A stretch of 43,176 nucleotides of DNA from Acidobacteriota bacterium (GTDB lineage Bacteria > Acidobacteriota > Blastocatellia > Pyrinomonadales > Pyrinomonadaceae): NCBI GenBank assembly GCA_020200155.1, contig JAIVJG010000009.1, positions 1-43,176 on the forward strand. The letters are read 5' to 3'. This document shows, piece by piece, positions 23,480 to 30,630 of the stretch. Position 1 is the first letter of the stretch, and every line of letters begins with the position of its first letter. The notes under the pieces were generated by a model that had not been told where the DNA came from, ran no database searches, and saw nothing but the letters and a program-made list of their open reading frames with translations. Made by a program: the position numbers and the translations under genes.

Positions 23480-25252
23480 TTAGTATTCGCTCACGCTGAG
23501 GACAACCGGCCCACCCAGCGTCAACGCCCTCCGCACCCAGTCTGAATCGTACCGGATAGACGAATTACCGCTACCACTGGAATTGAAGATGGGGGCCGTA
23601 AAGTTCCCGGTAGAGCCGAAGCTGGCGACGACCATCGAACCCAGACTGTTACCATTTCCGCCGCCGGATCGATCTAAATTACCGCCGCCGAGCACCAGCA
23701 CCAGCCCATTGAAAGATGAGCTGCCGTTCATTGTGAGCTTGCCTGTCACGATGAGCATTCCCGCGCCGCCCCCGAGCGGGAGATCAACGTCACCGTCCAC
23801 GAAAGTGAGAAGCCCGTTCGGCTGCGTGGCCCCAAAATCGGAAGGCGTCTCGCCGGAGGCGAAGTACCTATCGCACTGAGTAGAAAGCCCGGTGCAGTTA
23901 AGCGGCCATTTCACTTTCATCGCAGATTTTCTGAGGAAGTCAACAGCGCTCCGTGCGCCATAGTAGCCGTCGGTCGTTTGCAGGAAGGATGCGAGGCTCG
24001 AAACACTCACCTTCTGTACCGCGGGATTACCGAGTACCTGGCCGGCAGGAAGCCCGGTCAGCAAATTGTAGTCGGGCGTGCTCGTGACGGTAAAAGCCGG
24101 AAGTGCCGTGCCGCCTGCCTTGTCGTTACCGTTATAGTCATACTGCACGCTGTTGCCGGCGTTGAAGGTCATGGCCGTGGTGTTGTCGTCGTGGCTGCGG
24201 ATGGTAATGGCTGCCGCAGGCGAATAATTGAAAGCATATCTGCCGAGCAGCATCTGCATTCTTTTAATCGCGCCGCGTGGTCCATAGCCTCTCACTTTCA
24301 CCAGAATTCGACGAGGCTCCGGAGCCGTGACCGTTGCACTCAGTGTTGTGCTGGTTGCCGTCAACGGTTGCGAGACGAGGGGAACCGTGTAGACCACACC
24401 CTCAATGTTATATTTCGGACTTGGGAGCGCCAGCGTGAGCGCGACGGTGGTGGTGGTGCCAGATTTCGTGACCGTCCCGGAGATGGTGCATTTGATGGTA
24501 GCCGTGCTGGCCCACGGAGTCGTCTGACTGACGACCAGATTGAAGGGGGCGTTGGTGAGCGTGTACGAACCGTTCGCCGCCGAGATAGTGAAGCCCCCAA
24601 GGTTGGTGCTAGAGACGCCGCCGCCGGTGTTGACCACCGTGGAGGCGAGATTGTTATACGTGATTGTAAATCCGTTGCTACTGTTACCATAACTTTTGAT
24701 GTATGAGTTATTGTCGAAGGTGCCGGAAGTAGAGTAGGTCACAATGCTCGAGAAATCCGGGTCGCCCACCGATTCAACCGCGTAGGCGATGCCCGAAAGA
24801 AGCGAGTAGCTTGGACTGAGAGTGACACGGTCTGTGTATGTTGCGTCGTAGGGGAGCCAACTGGAAAGGCGTATCGGGTAGGGGACCACAGACCCGTCCG
24901 GAAGCGTCATGGTTGACGGGTCGGTTGACTTGTTTGACCAAGACCGTGTGACAGCCTTGAGGAAGCTGATTTTGTTTGCGGCATCGGTCGTGGTGGCATT
25001 GAACAGCGGGTTGGGCGCGGCGTTCCCTCTGAGCACTCCGAGCACCGCCTGAGTTCCTGCCTCGGCGGCGTAATAAGCCTGCGATTCGGCGGTCGCGTCG
25101 GCGGCGTTGGCTGCCGACATGGAGGTCACCGCAATCAGCGAACCGCCCGCCATCAGGAGGAGCATGGAAATGAGCATCACTGTGATGAGCGCCGCGCCTC
25201 TTTCGCCAGAACGCGACTGCGCTACAAGTGTGTTTGCCGGAACTATCTGCAT
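23480..25252 (-). CDS. PilX-type minor pilin / type IV pilus assembly protein
   Basis: 590 residues. N-terminus GERGAALITVMLISMLLLMAGG is the PilX N-terminal hydrophobic helix, without the strict GF(S/T)LxE prepilin site but with the G-AALI pattern of PilX/GspK-like proteins; the helix continues to YYAAEAGTQAVLGVLRG, a typical PilX feature. The large remainder is Ser/Thr/Asn-rich, beta-type and without a recognised domain, much larger than PilX of Neisseria (~160 residues). Located outside the inner membrane as part of a tip or priming complex by analogy. ATG 25252 follows GAGG; TTG 25273 and GTG 25267 are upstream alternatives. Third from last in the operon order fimT-pilV-pilW-pilX-TPR. Confidence 0.8.
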   Translation of the reverse strand: MQIVPANTLVAQSRSGERGAALITVMLISMLLLMAGGSLIAVTSMSAANAADATAESQAYYAAEAGTQAVLGVLRGNAAPNPLFNATTTDAANKISFLKAVTRSWSNKSTDPSTMTLPDGSVVPYPIRLSSWLPYDATYTDRVTLSPSYSLLSGIAYAVESVGDPDFSSIVTYSTSGTFDNNSYIKSYGNSSNGFTITYNNLASTVVNTGGGVSSTNLGGFTISAANGSYTLTNAPFNLVVSQTTPWASTATIKCTISGTVTKSGTTTTVALTLALPSPKYNIEGVVYTVPLVSQPLTATSTTLSATVTAPEPRRILVKVRGYGPRGAIKRMQMLLGRYAFNYSPAAAITIRSHDDNTTAMTFNAGNSVQYDYNGNDKAGGTALPAFTVTSTPDYNLLTGLPAGQVLGNPAVQKVSVSSLASFLQTTDGYYGARSAVDFLRKSAMKVKWPLNCTGLSTQCDRYFASGETPSDFGATQPNGLLTFVDGDVDLPLGGGAGMLIVTGKLTMNGSSSFNGLVLVLGGGNLDRSGGGNGNSLGSMVVASFGSTGNFTAPIFNSSGSGNSSIRYDSDWVRRALTLGGPVVLSVSEY

Positions 25253-25305
25253 CGGAAGAAACCTCACGTTCAATTGGAACAGCCGCCCTTCGATACTCGA
25301 CTTGA

Positions 25306-25986
25306 TTAGTAGTTAATCAGGTCGGCGTTTCGCAGAGTGACATCGGAGATGAGTTGCAACTGTGACTGCGGTTGATAACCGGCACTACCAGCGGTGCCCT
25401 GAGCCGGAAGTTGCACGCAGAGTGCTATCACGACGTACTTCGCGTCGCTCTTTTGCGTTACTTCGGTGGTGCCGGAGGGGATTTGGATGTCGCAGTTGCC
25501 GGAGGTGTACGTCACCTTGTCGGCGAAGTAGCGAATGCGTAAAGAGTCAACGCGGTTGGCGAGGACTGTCGTTTTCGCACCGGTGTTTACGTCAAGGCGC
25601 AAGATGTAGCTGTCGCCGCCGCCCGTGTAAAGCAGGTACTTAACGTCCTCATCGTTATCGGAGACGGCGTTGCTTGTGGTCTGGCCCTCGAAGGCGTTGA
25701 GGTTGGCGCGCACGCGAATCGAGCTTAATCCTGAATCAACCGCCACAAGGCCGTTATTTGTCAGGCCGAACCCGGAATTGGCGATCTCACGCGACATCAC
25801 GTACATGGCGCGTTGCGCGTCGGCGAGCGCGTCGGACTTACGATTCTCACGCGCACGCGTATTCATGGAGCCGGCGAGCAATGAGGTGGCAAGCGATGCG
25901 AGCACAAGCGTCACCGCCATCGCGATCATCAACTCGAGGAGCGAAAAACCGGAGGCCGAAGAAGTGCGGTTAAACTGTTTCTGCAT
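25306..25986 (-). CDS. PilW-type minor pilin (prepilin)
   Basis: 226 residues. Class III prepilin signal with SGFSLLELMIAMAVTLVLASLATSLL at about 12-37: cleavage between Gly and Phe by prepilin peptidase, Glu at +5, then the hydrophobic helix. The region QRAMYVMSREIANSGFG is characteristic of PilW/ComGF-like minor pilins. The C-terminal globular part ends with ISDVTLRNADLINY. ATG 25986 follows AGAGAG. In the operon it sits between pilV and pilX (49 bases after pilV, 53 before pilX). Minor pilins prime assembly and sit at the pilus tip in known systems. Confidence 0.85.
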   Translation of the reverse strand: MQKQFNRTSSASGFSLLELMIAMAVTLVLASLATSLLAGSMNTRARENRKSDALADAQRAMYVMSREIANSGFGLTNNGLVAVDSGLSSIRVRANLNAFEGQTTSNAVSDNDEDVKYLLYTGGGDSYILRLDVNTGAKTTVLANRVDSLRIRYFADKVTYTSGNCDIQIPSGTTEVTQKSDAKYVVIALCVQLPAQGTAGSAGYQPQSQLQLISDVTLRNADLINY

Positions 25987-26035
25987 GATGTCTCTCTTCA
26001 CGAAATCAGAGCGGGTATGCTCCTACTGCTTCGCC

Positions 26036-26518
26036 TCACTGAAAGTATGCGCCGAGGGAGGTGTCTGCGCGGTATGAAATAAGCGACACCGAACTGCGTA
26101 CCCACGCACCCCCGGCGCTCTGCGGTGTGGCGACGACGGTGATTTTCTTCATGGTCGTGCTCCCTCCGCAGCCGGCGGTGCCGTCGTTACAGACGGTCGT
26201 CACGACTGTGAAGGAACGCCCCGCGCTCGTCACCGTCTGAGTTGAGGACGCAACCTGATCGAATGACGTTTTACGCAGCGACTCCATCTGCCTTTGCGCG
26301 AGGGTCTGCGCCAACGCACGGTCGTTCGCGCCGGAGTTGTAGTTCGTCGCGTAGACGAAGAGGGATGCCGCGCTGAGGGCTGCAACCAGCATGACGATGA
26401 GCGCAATCGAAGTCTCAATGAGCGTGAAACCGCTCTGTGAATGAGACCCGGTTGTCTCCCCGTCTGCGTGAGACTCAATTGGCTTTTCGCTTTGCATACT
26501 TGTTACATCTCGTGTCAT
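26036..26518 (-). CDS. PilV-type minor pilin (prepilin)
   Basis: 160 residues. The leader is long (about 29 residues, hydrophilic) and ends with the prepilin site SGFTLIETSIALIVMLVAAL (Glu at +5), as in PilV/GspI-like proteins. The following QTLAQRQMESLRKTSFDQV is typical of PilV/GspI after the helix. The small Cys-pair region (VCNDGTAGCGG) may form a disulfide loop. The ATG at 26518 follows directly after the TAA stop of fimT without a gap, so translation is coupled. Confidence 0.82.
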   Translation of the reverse strand: MTRDVTSMQSEKPIESHADGETTGSHSQSGFTLIETSIALIVMLVAALSAASLFVYATNYNSGANDRALAQTLAQRQMESLRKTSFDQVASSTQTVTSAGRSFTVVTTVCNDGTAGCGGSTTMKKITVVATPQSAGGAWVRSSVSLISYRADTSLGAYFQ

Positions 26519-27430
26519 TTAGTTAATCACTTTCACGTACACGGTCGCCGGGGTGCAGGTGGAAAAATTAAATGTGACAGGGAATGTTCCGCGCGTCCTG
26601 TCGGTTGAGGAGATCGTGAACGTACCCGTGCCTCCACTGGTTGAGGTCACGCCTCGTGTGGTCGGCGAGGACGAGAGGTTGGAAGGCACTCCTGCCGTGA
26701 TTGTGCCTGCCGAGGTTACCGACATGATGAAGTTGCCTGTGCTCCCGCCGTTTCTCCTGATCGTGATCATTCCGACGTTCGGAGTCATCGAACATCCTCC
26801 CGGCCCGGTGGTGGTGGTCGGCGGAACCACTGCGGCGCTACCAGTACTGCACGGAGATAGATTGAGACGTGTGGCTGTTCCGGTGATGGTGCTTCCAGAG
26901 ACAATATCGGATGTCGCGTTCACGGTGGTGTAAGTCACCGTCGGTAAAGTCGTGATGCTGTTATTAACCGTCACGTCGCCGGAGCCGGCCACCTGAACCG
27001 CCATCCGGTTATTGTTGCCGTCCTTCATGTTGAAAAGCATGCTGCATTCGGAAGTTCGGCCACGCCAGTCAAAGTCTGCATACGGAAACGGCGAGGTGGT
27101 CATGGTCGTGCCTGAATCATTCGTCAGCACAATGCCGCTTTCCAGTGCATAGGTTCTTGTCTCGCTCGCCTCCACAACCCCGTTCCCGTTGAAGTCCATC
27201 GAGACCTGATAGGATGTGGAGCTGGTAAATTCCACGTTCGTCGTGCCGTGACGGCGGATGGCATCGAGGCGAGCCTTCTCGACGGTTTGCGCGAAGCTGC
27301 GCGCCGAGGTTTGTAATCGCATAGCGCCGCGTGCCGATTGGACGCCGAGAACGGCAAATACCGATACGATGCCGACGACGGCCAGCGTCACCAGCATCTG
27401 CAATAAACTGAAGCCACGTTTGTCACTCAT
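26519..27430 (-). CDS. FimT/GspH-type pseudopilin with atypical +5 residue
   Basis: 303 residues, first gene of the minor-pilin operon. The start MSDKRGFSLLQMLVTLAVVGIVSVFAVLG places a prepilin peptidase site between Gly7 and Phe8; residue +5 is Gln, where nearly all type IV pilins and pseudopilins have Glu. The part after the helix (ARSFAQTVEKARLDAIRRHGTTNVEF, then DFNGNGVVE) is typical of FimT/GspH. The C-terminal ~110 residues are an added Ser/Thr/Gly-rich beta segment, making it about twice the usual length. ATG 27430 follows GGGAG at about 8 bases. A candidate sigma-54 promoter lies about 120 bases upstream. Confidence 0.84.
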   Translation of the reverse strand: MSDKRGFSLLQMLVTLAVVGIVSVFAVLGVQSARGAMRLQTSARSFAQTVEKARLDAIRRHGTTNVEFTSSTSYQVSMDFNGNGVVEASETRTYALESGIVLTNDSGTTMTTSPFPYADFDWRGRTSECSMLFNMKDGNNNRMAVQVAGSGDVTVNNSITTLPTVTYTTVNATSDIVSGSTITGTATRLNLSPCSTGSAAVVPPTTTTGPGGCSMTPNVGMITIRRNGGSTGNFIMSVTSAGTITAGVPSNLSSSPTTRGVTSTSGGTGTFTISSTDRTRGTFPVTFNFSTCTPATVYVKVIN

Positions 27431-27547
27431 CTCTATTTCTCCCACGCCACTTGTGCGCGAACACTTCCACCTCATCTCACAAACCCGACCGGAAATCTCT
27501 GCGGCGCGTCCAAACTTGAGAAGGCCCGCGCACGCGAGCTAGGGAAG

Positions 27548-27563
27548 AGCAACCATCATGCCG
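27548..27563 (-). promoter_or_regulatory. Sigma-54 promoter candidate for the minor-pilin operon
   Basis: On the minus strand the sequence CGGCATGATGGTTGCT matches the -24/-12 pattern: GG and GC separated by exactly ten bases, with TTGCT at -12. Predicted leader to the fimT ATG is about 105 bases. Pilin genes of type IV pili are often sigma-54 dependent through PilR. Confidence 0.55.
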
Positions 27564-28080
27564 CTTCCTCAAGTTGGAAAACGCAGGGGAAAACTGTTTT
27601 CGGGGAACAGTCGCGCGACGAGCTTGTTACTTTGCGTAACGACATAGGAACGTCGTTTCACATCATGCTCGGCAGATTAACCCTACGAAGCGGAAGAGAC
27701 GTGCGTTACATACTCGTGTCACCAACAGAAACATTCGGGGGCACGAGTCGTGAATTGTGAAGACTCGGCGTGCAGTAGGCCGTGAGTCTGAGTTGTAGGC
27801 GTAGAAAGGTTTAGGCAGGTCAGAGTCGTGACGACACAAGAGCGGCGTGCGAATTGCTCCGAAGCGCCAACGGCCACGCGCGTTCGTGTCGTGCTCCTCG
27901 AAGCCTCTGGCCGCGAGGGAGACGACAAAGCGCGAACGGGCCAGACGCAAGTTGCTATTGAAGGATGCGGTGCGGCGCTTTTTTTCAGGCGAACCTTCCC
28001 TGGCATCTCCTCCAAACGGAAACCAACAGCATCGTCCCCACGCGCGTTGTGCCGCACACAGCGCACGCACGGGACGAAAA

Positions 28081-28112
28081 GCGCCCCGGCGACTCTCAGG
28101 CCGCCGGGGCGC
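28081..28112 (-). terminator. Terminator of dacB (bidirectional-looking)
   Basis: GCGCCCCGGC (28081-28090) and GCCGGGGCGC (28103-28112) form a perfect 10-bp stem. On minus it is followed by TTTTC; on plus by AACTTTTT, so it may work in both directions. It lies 80 bases past the dacB stop. Confidence 0.8.
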
Positions 28113-28123
28113 AACTTTTTAAC

Positions 28124-28187
28124 GGATGAAGGCGGAGGGTGAAGGACGAATAGAAAGCACATGACTTTCTTCATCCTTCTGACCTCT
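28124..28187. repeat. Heptad-repeat hairpin element F (3' of dacB)
   Basis: Left arm words: GGATGAA, GGCGGAG, GGTGAAG, GACGAAT. Right arm words: TTCATCC, TTCTGAC. AAGGACGAATAGAAAG and CTTTCTTCATCCTT pair with one bulge. It lies between dacB and its terminator, so it would be in the dacB mRNA 3' region. Confidence 0.65.
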
Positions 28188-28192
28188 ATGCC

Positions 28193-29608
28193 TTAGTTTG
28201 GCGGTTCGTATTCGTCCGTGCCGGCGGGCTTCGCCCCGTCGAATTCGGAGGTGGCGAGGCGCATGGCAAGCGTATGCGGCGTGTAGGTGAAAGGGGCCGG
28301 GCCGCCGCGCGCGTTCTGTAGATCGGAAATGAGCATGTCCTGCGAGTCGCGGAAGCGGCGCACGCTGCCGCGCTGGTTGAAGATGACGAAGAGGAGCGTC
28401 TCGCCGTCGCGTGTGCGAAATTGCCCGACGAGCGCGCTCGCGCCGCCGTCTGTGTGCGGCAGTGTGCCGGTCTTGCCAATCACGCTCCCGCGTGCCGCGC
28501 TGTCGGCGTAGCGCTTCTGTAGAGTGCCGGGGTCAACGCCTGCGACGGGCAGGATGTCCGCCGCCTTCAGATTATTCTTTTTCAACTCGGCGAGCAGTGC
28601 GCGGTAAACCTTCAACATCTGGCGCGGCGTCAGGCGGTTGACGCCGAGGCCGCTTGTGGAGGCGAGGCGAATCGAGTCGGGCGCGAAGCCGAGTTCCGTC
28701 GTCAGTAAACGCTTCACTCCCTGCGGGCCGCCGAGCGCGTCGCCGAGGCGTTCGGCCATGAAGTTGTTCGAGTAACAGAGCAGGACTTTCAACACGTCCA
28801 CGAGCGGCGACGAGTAATGCGTGAGCACGACACGCGCGCCCTTCGGCACAGAGTCAACGTAGACCGCGCCCATCACGGCGACGCTCGGCGTGGCCTGCAA
28901 ACCCGCCGCATCGCCGAGCGCGAGGCGCATGTCGTACCACGCTCGCGTCGCCGCCGCCGGTCGTCTGGTCGCGTCGAGCGTGTCGTAGAAGACCTCGCCT
29001 GAGCGCAGCGAAGACGCGCTGAAATTCATCGTGAAGCGAGGCGCGACGATCAGATCGCCCGTGACCGTGCGGATGCCGAGGCCGTTGAGTTCGCGCGCCA
29101 CAGCCACCGCGTGTTCGTAGTGGAAGGAAGGGTCGCGCCCCGCGACGACGAGGTCGCCGTTAACAGTGCCGGTCGCTTTATCAAAAGTGCCGTTGATCCA
29201 GATGGCCGTCGCGAAGCGGTGCTTCGCCCCGAACGTGCGCAGCGCAGCGAGCGCCGTCGTCAGCTTGACGGCGGACGCCGGGTTGAAAGACTGATCGGAA
29301 GCCTGATCCAACACCACTTCGCCGGCGAGCTTTTCCACGAGGACGCCCTGCCTTGAAAAGATTGGCTTCTCATCAAACGCCTGCGGCAAAAAGTCTTCGG
29401 GCGCGGCGGGAACAACAGGCTCAGCGGTGGGCACAACAATAGGCGTCGTCAGGACTGGCCGTGTGATCGGGGTTCGAGGTGAAGGGGTGGACTGTTGCTG
29501 CTGTGTCGTCGGCGCGACGGGGCGCACGTCCTGCGCGCGCGCACCGGCGAGCGACGACAGAAAGATGCCGAGGGCAAGAATTACACGACTCGTCTTTAAA
29601 CTTCCCAT
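28193..29608 (-). CDS. dacB: D-alanyl-D-alanine carboxypeptidase/endopeptidase (PBP4, peptidase S13)
   Basis: Periplasmic low-molecular-weight penicillin-binding protein that trims or opens peptidoglycan cross-links. Signal peptide at about 1-25, then a Pro/Thr/Gln-rich linker to about residue 70. Catalytic motifs are in order: SxxK at 112-115 (NPASAVKL), SxN at 280-282 (YSNNFMAE) and KTG at 379-381 (GKTGTL). 471 residues is typical for PBP4 types; the large insert between SxxK and SxN characteristic of S13 is present. ATG 29608 follows GAGG at about 8 bases. Stand-alone gene with its own terminator; divergent from the ogg gene. Confidence 0.92.
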   Translation of the reverse strand: MGSLKTSRVILALGIFLSSLAGARAQDVRPVAPTTQQQQSTPSPRTPITRPVLTTPIVVPTAEPVVPAAPEDFLPQAFDEKPIFSRQGVLVEKLAGEVVLDQASDQSFNPASAVKLTTALAALRTFGAKHRFATAIWINGTFDKATGTVNGDLVVAGRDPSFHYEHAVAVARELNGLGIRTVTGDLIVAPRFTMNFSASSLRSGEVFYDTLDATRRPAAATRAWYDMRLALGDAAGLQATPSVAVMGAVYVDSVPKGARVVLTHYSSPLVDVLKVLLCYSNNFMAERLGDALGGPQGVKRLLTTELGFAPDSIRLASTSGLGVNRLTPRQMLKVYRALLAELKKNNLKAADILPVAGVDPGTLQKRYADSAARGSVIGKTGTLPHTDGGASALVGQFRTRDGETLLFVIFNQRGSVRRFRDSQDMLISDLQNARGGPAPFTYTPHTLAMRLATSEFDGAKPAGTDEYEPPN

Positions 29609-29729
29609 TGCTTGTCCTCTAACTTTAACGCTGCCGGAGCGCGCGCATCATAACATGCCGGTGCTGATAAACGTCGCCCGCCGAAAAAAATACGGGGAGT
29701 GCCTGTCCGGGCTAGACGTTCTGATGCCC

Positions 29730-29757
29730 GCGCGCATCGTACGAGATGCATGCGCGC
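29730..29757. repeat. Inverted repeat in the dacB-ogg divergent region
   Basis: GCGCGCAT (29730-29737) and ATGCGCGC (29750-29757) pair perfectly; CATC/GATG pairs continue inside. It lies between the divergent dacB and ogg promoters and could be a shared operator. No known regulator site is matched. Confidence 0.4.
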
Positions 29758-29808
29758 AGCTAATTTCCATAAATGCATAAGCAATCTGTGTTCCCGCAAA
29801 AGAGTTCG

Positions 29809-29838
29809 TTGACAAGTCCGAGAACGCGCTCCTAGAAT
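29809..29838 (+). promoter_or_regulatory. Sigma-70 promoter of the ogg gene
   Basis: TTGACA (29809-29814), an 18-base spacer and TAGAAT (29833-29838). It is the best sigma-70 promoter match in the window and lies 40 bases before the GTG start. Confidence 0.75.
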
Positions 29839-29877
29839 CCGACGTGTTATCGGAGACCGCGCTTTTGACAAACGTTT

Positions 29878-30540
29878 GTGCCGCGAATCAAAGAACCCGT
29901 CACCGTCGAAAGCATACGCGCCACGCACCGCGCGCGTGCGCGTGAGATTCGCGCGCGGCTCGCGGAGTTCAGTGAAGTGTGGCGACAGTCTTCAGACGCG
30001 AGGCTCTGGGAAGAGTTGGTCTTCTGCATCTTCACCGCCGGTGCTTCGGCGCGCATGGGCCTGCGTTCCATTGAGGCGATCAGGCCATTGCTCGCGCGCG
30101 GCACGCATGAAGAACTGGCCGGTGCGCTGACGAGCGTTCACCGTTACCCGCGTGCGCGTTCGGGCTACGTCGTCGTGACGCGCGACTTTCTACGGCAGGA
30201 TTGCGGCATGCGTCTGCGCGAGCGGCTGGAGAATTTTACAGACCCGCTGGAACGGCGCGACTGGCTCGCGCGCGAGCGCGGCATCAAGGGCCTCGGTTAC
30301 AAAGAGGCGAGCCACTTTTTACGCAACGTCGGCTTTCGCGGCTACGCGATTTTGGATAAGCACGTCCTACGTAGCCTCGCGGAACTCGGACGTATTGATT
30401 CGCCGCAGCCTCCGACGACACGCGCACGCTATCTCGCCGCCGAAGAGCGCCTCCGCGAATTCGCGAGCGACACAGGGATCAACTTCGACGAACTCGACCT
30501 CGTACTCTGGTCAATGAAGACCGGCGAAATTTTGAAATGA
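29878..30540 (+). CDS. N-glycosylase/DNA lyase, Ogg2-type 8-oxoguanine glycosylase
   Basis: 220 residues. Base-excision repair enzyme that removes 8-oxoguanine and cleaves the AP site. The helix-hairpin-helix and catalytic segment is GIKGLGYKEASHFLRNVGF (about 138-156), with the catalytic Lys in GYKEAS, followed by the catalytic Asp in YAILDKHVLR; this arrangement is that of the Ogg2 (MjaOgg-like) branch, found in archaea and some bacteria. The earlier EELVFCIFTAGASARMG helps the assignment. GTG at 29878 is the only reasonable start and has a weak ribosome site. The C-terminal LVLWSMKTGEILK is typical of the branch. Followed by element H and the TPR-retropepsin gene. Confidence 0.87.
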   Translation: MPRIKEPVTVESIRATHRARAREIRARLAEFSEVWRQSSDARLWEELVFCIFTAGASARMGLRSIEAIRPLLARGTHEELAGALTSVHRYPRARSGYVVVTRDFLRQDCGMRLRERLENFTDPLERRDWLARERGIKGLGYKEASHFLRNVGFRGYAILDKHVLRSLAELGRIDSPQPPTTRARYLAAEERLREFASDTGINFDELDLVLWSMKTGEILK

Positions 30541-30543
30541 AGG

Positions 30544-30616
30544 TTTGCGACTTTTGATTCACGCTTGGGGAGAGGCCGGCAAGTTCCCCCTTGTCTCCAA
30601 TCGCAAATCAAAAATT
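30544..30616. repeat. Heptad-repeat hairpin element H (ogg-TPR/retropepsin)
   Basis: Left arm words: TTTGCGA, CTTTTGA, TTCACGC, TTGGGGA. Right arm words: TCTCCAA, TCGCAAA, TCAAAAA. Arms are complementary with slippage by one word (TTTTGATT with AATCAAAA, TTGG with CCAA). It starts 4 bases after the ogg stop and ends 14 bases before the next ATG. Confidence 0.7.
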
Positions 30617-30630
30617 CTGTGGGAGTTGTT

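Larger units (their letters stand above)
27431..28192. other. Long intergenic region between pilin operon and dacB
   Basis: About 760 bases. No credible coding sequence is visible despite several frames open by chance. From the fimT side it holds the sigma-54 promoter candidate (27548-27563), a small palindrome around AACGAC/GTCGTT near 27640-27655, a degenerate stretch near 27743-27790 resembling element B (GAGTCGTGAATTGTGAA), the dacB terminator (28081-28112) and element F (28124-28187). Nothing recognisable is seen between about 27800 and 28075. Confidence 0.5.

Noticed and set aside
27743-27790. Ninth possible heptad element (GAGTCGTGAATTGTGAA, with AGACTC/GAGTCT arms)
   Set aside because: Similar to element B in words, but the stem is short and bulged and only two words are in register. 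Kept only as a remark.
27663-28174. Open frames of 135 and 151 codons on minus in the region between fimT and dacB
   Set aside because: Composition is Arg/Cys-rich and low in normal domain patterns, the frames run across terminator 28081-28112 and element F, and no ribosome site is seen.
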